Source: Litorimonas sp947503715
GTDB taxonomy: Bacteria; Pseudomonadota; Alphaproteobacteria; Caulobacterales; Maricaulaceae
Length of the DNA: 64,000 nucleotides
Assembly (NCBI RefSeq): GCF_050271975.1
Contig: NZ_CP189850.1
Coordinates: 2,046,001 to 2,110,000 of the forward strand
Direction of reading: 5' to 3'
The notes under the pieces were generated by a model. The model saw nothing but the letters and a program-made list of their open reading frames with translations. It was not told where the DNA came from and did not search any database. The translations under genes and the position numbers were made by a program. Shown piece by piece: positions 56,337 to 64,000 of this stretch; the stretch's first letter is position 1; each line of letters begins with the position of its first letter.

Positions 56337-58616
56337 GTGACCAACCTGGCCGACATACCGACACAGCCCGCCCAACACGGCGCGGCCGTCCCGCAGAAGT
56401 TCCTGCGCCAGTTCGAACTCGTCGAACTTGTTAAAGCCTATGATCCTTCCGCTGATGAGGCTTTGCTGAATAAGGCCTATGTCTTCTCCGTTCAGGCGCA
56501 TGGACAGCAATTACGGCATTCGGGTGATCCTTATTATGCACATCCCATAGAAGTGGCAGGTATCGTCGCCTCGCTCCATCTGGATGTGGCTACGATCTGT
56601 ACAGCGCTGCTCCACGATGTGCTGGAGGATACGGATGCGACGGTTGAGGATTTGGCGCGTGAGTTCACGCCGGAAATCGCGGAACTTGTCGACGGTGTGA
56701 CGAAACTCGGCAAGGTCGAGATGTCTCGCCCAAACCTGTCCCGTGAAAAGGCGCAGGCGGAAAACTTTCAGAAGTTCATTCTGGCCGTCTCGAAAGATGT
56801 TCGCGTTCTCCTCGTCAAACTCTGCGACCGTCTGCACAATATGCGGACACTGGAGTTCCATCCGAAACAGGCTTCACGCGAGAGGATCGCGCGGGAAACA
56901 TTGGAAATCTACGCGCCTCTCGCGCGGAAGGTCGGGGTCGATAAAATCTGTTCCGAACTGGAAGATCTGTCCTTCCGCCACATCAATCCCGCCGCGTTTG
57001 AGGGTATCAGCAAGCGATTGGACGAATGGAGATCCAGCCAAGGAGAGGCGATTTCACAGATATTTATAGGCCTGAGATCGACACTGTCTAACGCAGGCAT
57101 TGAGGCCCGCATTTATGGACGAGAGAAACGCGCCTATGCGATCTGGCGGAAACTTCAGCGCCAGAATATCAGCTTTGACGATGTCGCAGATATTTATGCG
57201 TTCCGGATTATTCTGGAAAAATGGCCTGACTGCTACAGGGCTATGGGTGTCTTGCATCATGATTATCGCGCTGTGCCATCCCGCTTCCGTGACTTTATTT
57301 CTGTCCCGAAACCGAATGGCTATCAATCGTTACACACGACTATCCGGACAGCTGAGAATCGCCGCGTCGAAATCCAAATCCGGACCGAGCGGATGGAAGA
57401 TGTCGCGCAACGTGGCGTGGCCGCCCACTGGGCCTATAAAGATGAGAGCTACGCCTATGACCCGGCGAGCGCGAAAGCTGCCGGTGGCGACCCATTGAAA
57501 CGATTCAGAGACCTGATTGAGATGATGGAACAATCCGGTGATGCGGATGAATTCCTCGATAATGTGAAACTGGAAATGTTCACGGATCAGGTCTTCACTT
57601 TTACGCCTAAGGGTGACCTGATTGCGCTCCCGCGAGGGGCCACGCCGATTGATTTTGCCTATGCGGTTCACACGAAAGTTGGTGATACCTGTATCGGGGC
57701 GGTGGTGAATGGCCGCGAAGTCCCGCTCCGCACACAACTGGACAATGGCGATGTCGTGAAAATTATCCGCGGGGGTACAGCCGAGCCGCAACCGGGCTGG
57801 GAGAATATCGTCGTCACGGGTCGGGCGAGACAAGCGCTGCGCCGTTTGACACGTGAGGGCGAAGCAGAAGAATTCCGAAATATCGGCGAAACACTCGCGC
57901 TCCATGCTTTCAAACGCGAAGGTCTTTCGCTGGATGAAACGGTTCTCACGGATGCATTGGGACGTTTACAAATCACGGATGAGGAGACCTTGTTTGAGAC
58001 TTTGGGGCGCGGTGAGCTTTCCATGGCGGATTTCGTCTCAGCTGTTTTCCCTGGGCGGTCTGAAGAAAGTGAGCAGCACGCTATTCAGGATCTCGATCTG
58101 ATTGATGATCAATCCATCGGGCTATACGTTCGGGGTGACGGTATGAACCCCGGTGCAGGATTACATCTGGCCGCCTGTTGTTCACCTATTCCGGGTGATA
58201 GAATTATCGGGCTGCAAGCGCCCGGAAAAGGCATCGTCATACATACGATTGATTGCGAAGAGCTCGTCTCCGTCGATCACGCCATGGACAATTGGATTGA
58301 TTTAGGGTGGCGACGCGCTGCAAACTTAGCGGCTGCTGCCGGGCGTGTCGTGACGACGGTTCAACATGTCCCCGGTGCGCTAGCCGATGTGACAAAGATC
58401 ATCGGTGAGTCACAGGGGAACCTCACCAACATTAAAACCGTCCGTCGCAGTCGCGCATTTTTCGACATGATTTTGGATATCGAAGTTCGGGATAATCGTC
58501 ACCTGATGTCGATTATTGCGGCCCTTCGCGCATCCTCTTATGTCGTGAAAGTGGATCGCAGCCGCGCGCTGCCGCCGAAACTCAAATCTTCTAAATCTGA
58601 ATCCGAGACCGCATGA
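56337..58616 (+). CDS. rsh: Bifunctional (p)ppGpp synthetase/hydrolase Rsh
   Basis: Makes and degrades the alarmone ppGpp in the stringent response. The 759-residue protein has a hydrolase HD domain (AHPIEVAG, LLHDVLEDTDAT, about 55-160), a synthetase domain with YAFRIIL and NGYQSLHTT (about 245-355), a TGS domain (VFTFTPKGDLIALPRG, about 420-480) and a C-terminal ACT domain. Both active sites look intact. No in-frame ATG exists near the start; GTG 56337 is chosen, since the TTG at 56298 touches the terminator. The end overlaps pyrE by ATGA. Confidence 0.95.
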   Translation: MTNLADIPTQPAQHGAAVPQKFLRQFELVELVKAYDPSADEALLNKAYVFSVQAHGQQLRHSGDPYYAHPIEVAGIVASLHLDVATICTALLHDVLEDTDATVEDLAREFTPEIAELVDGVTKLGKVEMSRPNLSREKAQAENFQKFILAVSKDVRVLLVKLCDRLHNMRTLEFHPKQASRERIARETLEIYAPLARKVGVDKICSELEDLSFRHINPAAFEGISKRLDEWRSSQGEAISQIFIGLRSTLSNAGIEARIYGREKRAYAIWRKLQRQNISFDDVADIYAFRIILEKWPDCYRAMGVLHHDYRAVPSRFRDFISVPKPNGYQSLHTTIRTAENRRVEIQIRTERMEDVAQRGVAAHWAYKDESYAYDPASAKAAGGDPLKRFRDLIEMMEQSGDADEFLDNVKLEMFTDQVFTFTPKGDLIALPRGATPIDFAYAVHTKVGDTCIGAVVNGREVPLRTQLDNGDVVKIIRGGTAEPQPGWENIVVTGRARQALRRLTREGEAEEFRNIGETLALHAFKREGLSLDETVLTDALGRLQITDEETLFETLGRGELSMADFVSAVFPGRSEESEQHAIQDLDLIDDQSIGLYVRGDGMNPGAGLHLAACCSPIPGDRIIGLQAPGKGIVIHTIDCEELVSVDHAMDNWIDLGWRRAANLAAAAGRVVTTVQHVPGALADVTKIIGESQGNLTNIKTVRRSRAFFDMILDIEVRDNRHLMSIIAALRASSYVVKVDRSRALPPKLKSSKSESETA

Positions 58617-59197
58617 ACACCGAAGACGTCCTAGATATATTCCGCGAAGCGGGCGCTCTATTGGAGGGTCACTTCATTCTGTCCTCCGGTCGGCGGAGCC
58701 CTGTCTTTCTGCAGAAAGCCTTGATCTTCAAAAATCCGCGTTTGACCGAAATCGTCTGCAAGGCGCTGGCAGAGAAAATCACGGCGGCGGGAATTCAGCC
58801 GGATGTTATCATTGCGCCCGCTATGGGCGGCGTCATTCCAGGATATGAAACTGCGCGGCAAATGGGGCTCGAGAGCATGTTCGTTGAACGTGTCGACGGC
58901 GAATTTGCATTGCGCCGGGGATTTAGTTTGGAGCCAGGGACTAAGGTTCTCATGGTCGAAGATATCGTCACGACCGGTCTGTCTTCGCGCGAATGTATTG
59001 CGGCGATTTCAAAAGCGACAGGGGCAGAGATTGTCGCAGGTGCCTGTATCTTTGATCGCTCCAACGGCGAAGCCGATATTGGCGTACCGCTTATCAGTCT
59101 AGCGGCGAAACGGTTCCCGGATTATGACCCGAATGACCTCCCACCCGAACTTGCGGATAAACCTGCGGTCAAACCAGGTAGCCGAGGCCTCTCATGA
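58613..59197 (+). CDS. pyrE: Orotate phosphoribosyltransferase
   Basis: Forms orotidine 5'-phosphate from orotate and PRPP in pyrimidine synthesis. A 194-residue protein with ILSSGRRSPVFLQKA near the start and the PRPP-binding motif VLMVEDIVTTG (about 113-123). The length fits the shorter type common in alphaproteobacteria. It is coupled at both ends, to rsh and to pdxJ, by four-base overlaps. Confidence 0.95.
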   Translation: MNTEDVLDIFREAGALLEGHFILSSGRRSPVFLQKALIFKNPRLTEIVCKALAEKITAAGIQPDVIIAPAMGGVIPGYETARQMGLESMFVERVDGEFALRRGFSLEPGTKVLMVEDIVTTGLSSRECIAAISKATGAEIVAGACIFDRSNGEADIGVPLISLAAKRFPDYDPNDLPPELADKPAVKPGSRGLS

Positions 59198-59952
59198 CGG
59201 AGGCTAAATTGCCCCGTTTGGGCATCAATATTGATCATATTGCGACCGTCAGAAATGCACGGGGCGGTGAACATCCCGATCCTGTTGCGGGCGCTTGGGC
59301 GGCCATACAGGCGGGCGCGGACGGTATCACGGCACATCTGCGCGAAGATCGTCGGCACATGCGCGATGCGGATATGGTGCGGCTACAACTGCTCTGCGAG
59401 AGTGAGAATATCCCGCTCAATATGGAACTCGCAGCCACAGATGAAATGCTGAAAATCGCACTCGACCTGAAACCCAAAGCCGTCTGCGTCGTGCCGGAGC
59501 GCCGCGAAGAACGCACAACTGAGGGCGGGTTGGATGTCGTCGGTGGCCATAATCACATCGCGCCTATTGTGCGGGAACTCGCGGCAAACGGGTCACGCGT
59601 TTCCCTCTTTATCGAAGCGGTTGATGCGCAAATCCGCGCGGCGGCTTCCACGGATGCGCAAGTCGTGGAGTTCCATACAGGGGCCTACGCGCATGCCTTT
59701 GATGACGGAGATCAGGAAAAGGCGGATGTCTATTTAGAGACGTTCCGCTCCGGTGCGAAACTTGCCGATGAGTTGGGGCTGGAAGTGCATTTCGGTCACG
59801 GCCTGACATTCGAGAATGTCGCGCCCGTCGCCGCTATTCCCGAATGCATGGAATTAAATATCGGGCATTTCATTATTGGCGAAGCCATCTTCATGGGGCT
59901 GGAGCCCGCCATCAAGGAAATGCGTCGCATCGCAACGGAAGCCCGCGCCTAG
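59194..59952 (+). CDS. pdxJ: Pyridoxine 5'-phosphate synthase
   Basis: Closes the ring of vitamin B6 from deoxyxylulose 5-phosphate and aminoacetone phosphate. A 252-residue TIM barrel with GINIDHIATVRNARGG, the catalytic region VCVVPERREERTTEGGLDV and GHGLTFENV near the end. Full length. acpS starts directly after the stop, the classic pdxJ-acpS pair. Confidence 0.96.
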   Translation: MTEAKLPRLGINIDHIATVRNARGGEHPDPVAGAWAAIQAGADGITAHLREDRRHMRDADMVRLQLLCESENIPLNMELAATDEMLKIALDLKPKAVCVVPERREERTTEGGLDVVGGHNHIAPIVRELAANGSRVSLFIEAVDAQIRAAASTDAQVVEFHTGAYAHAFDDGDQEKADVYLETFRSGAKLADELGLEVHFGHGLTFENVAPVAAIPECMELNIGHFIIGEAIFMGLEPAIKEMRRIATEARA

Positions 59953-60366
59953 ATGATCCTCGGTATTGGCACAGATATTTGCGATATTCGCCGGATCGAG
60001 CAATCCATTGAAAAACATGGCGAGCGTTTTCTCGCGAAGACTTTCACGCAAATTGAACGCGATTATTGTAATTCGAAAGCGCGTCCCGCCATGTCTTATG
60101 CCAAGCGGTTTGCCGCCAAGGAGGCTGTCGCGAAAGCGCTGGCCGGGGCAGAGACGGGGGCTCTGCCTTGGCACGCAGTCGAGGTCAGAAACGATCCCTC
60201 AGGACGACCTGTCGTGACCCTGTCCGGTAAAGCGGAGTCCCGACTCCAATCATATCTTTCTGAAAATCAGAGTGGGCAAATCCACCTCTCGCTCTCTGAT
60301 GATTACCCCTACGCCACTGCATTTGCGATTGCCGAAGCGGTTCCAGCCGTTAGAGAGACATCATGA
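59953..60366 (+). CDS. acpS: Holo-[acyl-carrier-protein] synthase
   Basis: Transfers 4'-phosphopantetheine from CoA to acyl carrier protein. A 137-residue trimeric enzyme with the Mg-binding Asp8 in GIGTDICDIRRIE and Glu in RFAAKEAVAKAL (about 58). The first codon follows the pdxJ stop without a gap. It overlaps lepB by ATGA. Confidence 0.95.
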   Translation: MILGIGTDICDIRRIEQSIEKHGERFLAKTFTQIERDYCNSKARPAMSYAKRFAAKEAVAKALAGAETGALPWHAVEVRNDPSGRPVVTLSGKAESRLQSYLSENQSGQIHLSLSDDYPYATAFAIAEAVPAVRETS

Positions 60367-61139
60367 GAAAATCTAAGTCAGAGAAGAAAGAGGACGGCAA
60401 AGGCACTTTCCGTGAAACTGTATCGACCGTTCTCTGGGCGCTTGCGATTGCGTTCGTACTCCGCACTTTCATCTTTCAACCCTTCCACATTCCGTCCGGC
60501 TCCATGTTGCCCGGATTGATGAAGGGTGATTACATTATCACGTCCAAATACTCGGTAGGGTATGGGCGCCACGCTGCGACACCTTTGCCGTTTCCAGTGA
60601 AAAAAGGACGCCTTTTTGAGCAGGAACCGAAACGTGGGGATGTGCTCGTCTTCCGACCCGAAGGCGGCAGGAACACATTTATTAAACGCCTCATCGGTCT
60701 GCCAGGTGACCAGATACAAATGCGGACGGGGCAGCTCTATATTAACGGCGAAAAGCTCCCGCTGGAGAAAGTCGGACTGGAGAGTTTCGTCAATCAATTC
60801 GGGAATGACGAAGCCGCAGACCTTTTCAGGGAGACTTTTCCGGAGGGGCATCAGCACCTCATCTATGATTCCCAGAAGAATAGCCCTTCCGACATAACCC
60901 AGATTTTTACCGTGCCCGCTGGTCATTATTTCATGATGGGTGATAACCGCGATAATTCAGGTGACAGCCGTGTGCCTGTCAATGCGGACGGCTCCGGTGG
61001 TGCGGGTTACGTGCCGCTCGAGAATATCATCGGACGCGCGGAAATCGTGTTGTTGTCCGTCGATGAGGACTTCGTGATTTACAAACCGTGGACTTGGTTG
61101 AACATGCGCAGTGATCGCTGGTTCAAGACCATCGAATGA
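60363..61139 (+). CDS. lepB: Signal peptidase I
   Basis: Inner-membrane protease that removes signal peptides of exported proteins. One N-terminal transmembrane helix (about 20-38), catalytic Ser47 (PSGSMLPG), Lys108 (FIKRLIGLPGD) and the GDNRDNSGDSR box (about 199-209) are all present in 258 residues. The gene lies in the standard acpS-lepB-rnc-era-recO order and overlaps rnc. Confidence 0.96.
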   Translation: MRKSKSEKKEDGKGTFRETVSTVLWALAIAFVLRTFIFQPFHIPSGSMLPGLMKGDYIITSKYSVGYGRHAATPLPFPVKKGRLFEQEPKRGDVLVFRPEGGRNTFIKRLIGLPGDQIQMRTGQLYINGEKLPLEKVGLESFVNQFGNDEAADLFRETFPEGHQHLIYDSQKNSPSDITQIFTVPAGHYFMMGDNRDNSGDSRVPVNADGSGGAGYVPLENIIGRAEIVLLSVDEDFVIYKPWTWLNMRSDRWFKTIE

Positions 61140-61843
61140 CCGCACTTTCCAAAGATGGACGCTATCCACGCCTGACCGCGTTGGAAAAGAGGATTGGATA
61201 TTCGTTCAAGGATACGCAGCTCGCTGTGCGTGCCATGACGCATAGTTCCTATGGCGACGGGCAGCGCAAGACGCCGGATAATGAACGGCTGGAATTTCTC
61301 GGGGACCGTGTTTTGGGACTGATGACGGCGGATGCCTTGTTTCATCATTCGACTGAGGCCGAAGGCACCTTGGCGCGCCGTCTGAATGCGCTCGTCCGCA
61401 AGGAAACCTGCGCGAACATTGCTCGGCAGATTGATCTGGGTGAGGTCATTCTGATGTCTTCGTCGGAGGCCAAACAGGGCGGGCGGGACAAGACCAGCAT
61501 TCTCGGTGATGTCTGCGAAGCCCTGATCGCGGCGCTCTATCTGGATGGCGGCTACCCTGCGGCGCAAAGCTTTTTTGAGACCTATTGGCGGCCCGTGCTG
61601 AATGACATCGTTACGCGCTCTGCCAAAGACCCGAAAACCGAATTGCAGGAACGCGCCATGGCGGGACGGTACAGCTTGCCCTCTTATGATGTCATAGGTC
61701 GAACAGGCCCCGATCATAATCCTGACTTCATCATCGAAGTGAGTGTGGACGGCGTCGGCAAGGCTTCAGGGTCGGGCAAATCCAAACGTGTCGCCGAACG
61801 GGCTGCGGCCTCTGAAATGTTGAAAAGATGGCCGAAATCATGA
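61136..61843 (+). CDS. rnc: Ribonuclease III
   Basis: Cleaves double-stranded RNA in rRNA maturation and gene control. A 235-residue protein with the signature NERLEFLGDRVLG (about 49-61), the second metal-site region GDVCEALIAALYLDGG, and a C-terminal dsRNA-binding domain (about 160-235) ending in SKRVAERAAASEML. It is coupled to era by ATGA, the usual context for rRNA processing and 30S maturation. Confidence 0.96.
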   Translation: MTALSKDGRYPRLTALEKRIGYSFKDTQLAVRAMTHSSYGDGQRKTPDNERLEFLGDRVLGLMTADALFHHSTEAEGTLARRLNALVRKETCANIARQIDLGEVILMSSSEAKQGGRDKTSILGDVCEALIAALYLDGGYPAAQSFFETYWRPVLNDIVTRSAKDPKTELQERAMAGRYSLPSYDVIGRTGPDHNPDFIIEVSVDGVGKASGSGKSKRVAERAAASEMLKRWPKS

Positions 61844-62808
61844 CGCAACTTCCTAATAGCCGCGCGGGTTTTGCCGCGATTGTCGGTGCGCCCAATGCGG
61901 GAAAATCGACGCTAACCAATGCTTTGGTGGGGGAGAAAGTCTCCATCGTCACGCATAAAGTTCAGACCACACGGTTCCAAATTCGCGCCATCGCCATGTT
62001 GGAAACGGCAGATGGTCTGCCGTCGCAAGTCGTCCTGATTGATACACCGGGTATCTTCTCCCCTAATGAGAGTGACCGTCTTGCCAAGTCCATGGTCCAC
62101 GCCGCATGGACGGGTGCGAATGACAGTCAACTCGTCGTTCACGTGGTCGATGCGCCCGCTTGGTTGCGGCAAGAGGCAGGGGATGGTTCTGCGCAGGACC
62201 GCCTTTCGGTTGATGATACGAAGAGCGTGCAATCGGGATTGAAAAAGCGCAAATCGAAAGCCTTCCTCGTCCTGAACAAGGTTGATGAAATCCCGCATGA
62301 TGAATTGCTGCCATTGATCGCTGTGTTCAGCGAAATGGAAATCTATGCCGAGATTTTCATGACCTCTGCTACGAATGGGGAGGGCGTCGAGACACTCTCC
62401 ACCGCGCTTGCAGAAGCCATGCCGGAAGGCCCGCTCCTCTATCCCATCGACCAAGCCGCCGATATCCCATCCCGTCTCATGGCGGCGGAAATCACGCGCG
62501 AAAAGCTCTTCCTCCGCCTCCATGACGAACTGCCCTATATGAGCATGGTCGAGACGGAGAGTTGGAAGGAATTGAAATCCGGCGATGTCCGTATTCAGCA
62601 GGTTATCTATGTCCGTCGCAATTCGCAGAAACCGATTGTGCTCGGCAAGAATGGCAAGACCATAAAGGATATTGGTGCGGCCTCGCGGAAGGATATGAAG
62701 GATTGGCTCGGCCGGAATGTGCATCTCTTCCTCTTCGTGAAAGTCCGCGAGAATTGGCGCGAAGATAAAGCCCGTTATTCCGGCATGGGCTTGGAGTTTG
62801 ACGTCTAG
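61840..62808 (+). CDS. era: GTPase Era
   Basis: Ribosome-assembly GTPase that binds the 3' end of 16S rRNA. The 322 residues include G1 GAPNAGKST, G3 DTPG, G4 NKVD and a C-terminal KH domain with VLGKNGKTIKDIG. The ATG at 61840 is chosen because it overlaps the rnc stop (ATGA); ATG 61828 would add four residues. A stretch of about ten extra residues between G3 and G4 (AWLRQEAGDGSAQD) looks specific to this lineage. Confidence 0.96.
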   Translation: MTQLPNSRAGFAAIVGAPNAGKSTLTNALVGEKVSIVTHKVQTTRFQIRAIAMLETADGLPSQVVLIDTPGIFSPNESDRLAKSMVHAAWTGANDSQLVVHVVDAPAWLRQEAGDGSAQDRLSVDDTKSVQSGLKKRKSKAFLVLNKVDEIPHDELLPLIAVFSEMEIYAEIFMTSATNGEGVETLSTALAEAMPEGPLLYPIDQAADIPSRLMAAEITREKLFLRLHDELPYMSMVETESWKELKSGDVRIQQVIYVRRNSQKPIVLGKNGKTIKDIGAASRKDMKDWLGRNVHLFLFVKVRENWREDKARYSGMGLEFDV

Positions 62809-62811
62809 ACC

Positions 62812-63552
62812 GTGGACTGGTCCGCCGACGGATATATCCTGAGCAGTCGCAAACACGGCGAAAGCTCGGCCATTATTGAAGTCTTCACGCGGGAGAAGGG
62901 CCGTCACCCCGGTCTCGTGCGCGGCGGTTCGGGGCGTCGAATGCGACCTGTTCTTCAGCCCGGAAATCATGTTACCGTTGAATGGCGGGCAAGGATGGAA
63001 GATCATCTCGGCTATTACACGCTCGAGGCCATCGATAGTCGCGCGGCGGAATTGATGGATGACCGCCTGAGCCTTGCGGCGCTGAATGCGCTCTGCGTGA
63101 TGACGCGTGAATTGTTGCCGGAACGTGAAGCCTATCCCGCCTTGCATGACGTGTTCTCCATCGTCGTCTCCCAACTTGATAATCCCGAAGTCTGGCCCGC
63201 GCTCTATGTGCGGTGGGAGGCCGGATTGCTCTCCGCGCTCGGTTACGGCCTCGACCTGTCAGAATGTGCGGCGACGGGTGTGACGGATAATCTGACCCAT
63301 GTATCGCCGCGCTCGGGACGCGCTGTTTGCGCGTCCTCTGCCGCGCCCTATGGCGAGAAGATGCTCCGCTTGCCAGGGTTCATGCGCGGTGAGGGAACAG
63401 CGACGCCCGAAGATATCTGGGCGGGTCTACGCCTGACGGAATATTTTCTGGAAACCCGTGTGCAGTGGGAGGTCAACCGCACACTCCCCGATGCGCGCGC
63501 CGCCATGGTCGACCGTCTTTTCGCGGAAGGGTATGCGAGCCGTCCCCAGTAA
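62812..63552 (+). CDS. recO: DNA repair protein RecO
   Basis: Works with RecF and RecR to load RecA on gapped DNA. A 246-residue protein with an N-terminal OB fold (MDWSADGYILSSRKHGESSAI, HPGLVRGG) and a helical C-terminal domain with LDLSECAATG. The zinc cysteines typical of many RecO proteins are reduced to single ones, as often in alphaproteobacteria. The start is GTG three bases after the era stop. Confidence 0.93.
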   Translation: MDWSADGYILSSRKHGESSAIIEVFTREKGRHPGLVRGGSGRRMRPVLQPGNHVTVEWRARMEDHLGYYTLEAIDSRAAELMDDRLSLAALNALCVMTRELLPEREAYPALHDVFSIVVSQLDNPEVWPALYVRWEAGLLSALGYGLDLSECAATGVTDNLTHVSPRSGRAVCASSAAPYGEKMLRLPGFMRGEGTATPEDIWAGLRLTEYFLETRVQWEVNRTLPDARAAMVDRLFAEGYASRPQ

Positions 63553-63627
63553 ATCTGTACTTTCCCGCGCAATCTCCGTCCGGCTTTGATAGCGTGATAT
63601 AACTGATTCGAATGAAATGTGAGTGAG

Positions 63628-64000
63628 ATGGCGAAGCCACCCAAGACCAAGACACCGAAAGGTGAAATTCCAGAGAATGCGATTATCGAAGAACATTTCG
63701 ATACCGCGCTCTCGACCCGCTATCTCGCCTATGCGCTGTCCACGATTACCCAACGGGCGCTGCCGGATGTGCGCGACGGGTTGAAACCCGTTCACCGCCG
63801 CATTCTCTACGCCATGCGACAGCTAAAATTGAACCCCGAGAACGCGCATAAGAAATGCGCGCGGATTGTCGGTGACGTGATGGGTCAATATCACCCGCAT
63901 GGCGATGCCTCGATTTATGACGCGCTCGTCAAACTCTCGCAGTCCTTTTCCGCGCGCTATCCGCTTGTCGACGGGCAGGGGAATTTCGGCAATATTGACG
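63628..64000 (+). CDS. parC: DNA topoisomerase IV subunit A (partial, runs off window)
   Basis: The first 124 codons of a type IIA topoisomerase A subunit, cut by the window end. Typical parts are STRYLAYALSTITQRALPDVRDG, LKPVHRRILYAM and the start of the winged-helix region GDVMGQYHPHGDASIYDALV. The catalytic Tyr lies just beyond the edge. An N-terminal Lys/Pro tail (MAKPPKTKTPKG) and the recO-parC order favour ParC over GyrA. Confidence 0.92.
   Translation, partial: MAKPPKTKTPKGEIPENAIIEEHFDTALSTRYLAYALSTITQRALPDVRDGLKPVHRRILYAMRQLKLNPENAHKKCARIVGDVMGQYHPHGDASIYDALVKLSQSFSARYPLVDGQGNFGNID

Overview
The window is chromosomal DNA from an alphaproteobacterium of mid-range GC (mid-50s percent by eye). 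The best guess is the Hyphomonadales/Maricaulales group of marine, carotenoid-pigmented, prosthecate bacteria. Evidence for this is the order rpoZ-rsh-pyrE-pdxJ-acpS-lepB-rnc-era-recO-parC, the neighbours murA-DUF2948-UPF0262-phosphatase-infA-maf-RNase E/G-yacG, a GTTC-N7-GTTC type LexA box, and crtW/crtZ carotenoid genes. The genus cannot be fixed from the sequence alone.

Positions 1-11,586 are an accessory island. A compact, overlapping type I restriction-modification operon (hsdM, hsdS, hsdR) carries four extra genes: a DUF4268/PD-(D/E)XK nuclease in front, and a GIY-YIG-like protein, a second PD-(D/E)XK protein and an unrecognised protein between hsdS and hsdR. The operon is enclosed by a 55-bp inverted repeat (53 of 55 identical; 6-60 and 9675-9729) that contains the perfect palindrome AGGTGTGCACACCT, with degenerate copies nearby. 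A strong hairpin with attC-like ends follows, then a tyrosine recombinase that abuts the 3' end of tRNA-Thr(GGT). This is the classic layout of an island integrated at a tRNA gene; its far end lies left of the window.

Positions 11,659-31,728 are core genome. They hold a small basic protein gene, the murA to yacG run, a convergent glycerophosphodiesterase and DM13 protein, tRNA-Phe, feoAB with a Fur-like dyad, transketolase behind a LacI-type operator, a rhodanese/phosphatase-like protein with a methyltransferase and a SulP transporter, ppx-rlmE, and guaB-MAPEG-rsmB-guaA (GMP synthesis interleaved with an rRNA methyltransferase).

Positions 31,800-38,725 look more variable. They hold an AT-richer 2-oxoglutarate oxygenase with a glycan-enzyme-like C-terminal domain, a secreted Cys-rich protein coupled to a 1072-residue outer-membrane-barrel protein with SdrD-B-like repeats, a glutathione transferase and a lysophospholipase-like hydrolase.

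Positions 38,731-52,528 are all on the minus strand: a DEAD-box helicase, a tightly packed run crtE-ABC ATPase-ABC permease-crtW-crtZ-aat-two amidohydrolases, a FAN1-like nuclease fused to a DEDDh exonuclease behind a LexA-type SOS box, and an Slt-type lytic transglycosylase.

Positions 52,539-64,000 return to core functions: dapA, smpB, a family 5 uracil-DNA glycosylase, a NYN protein, folK, rpoZ, rsh, pyrE, pdxJ, acpS, lepB, rnc, era, recO and the 5' part of parC, which runs off the window. Many genes overlap by ATGA, GTGA or TTGA, so translational coupling is a general feature, and TTG/GTG starts are common.
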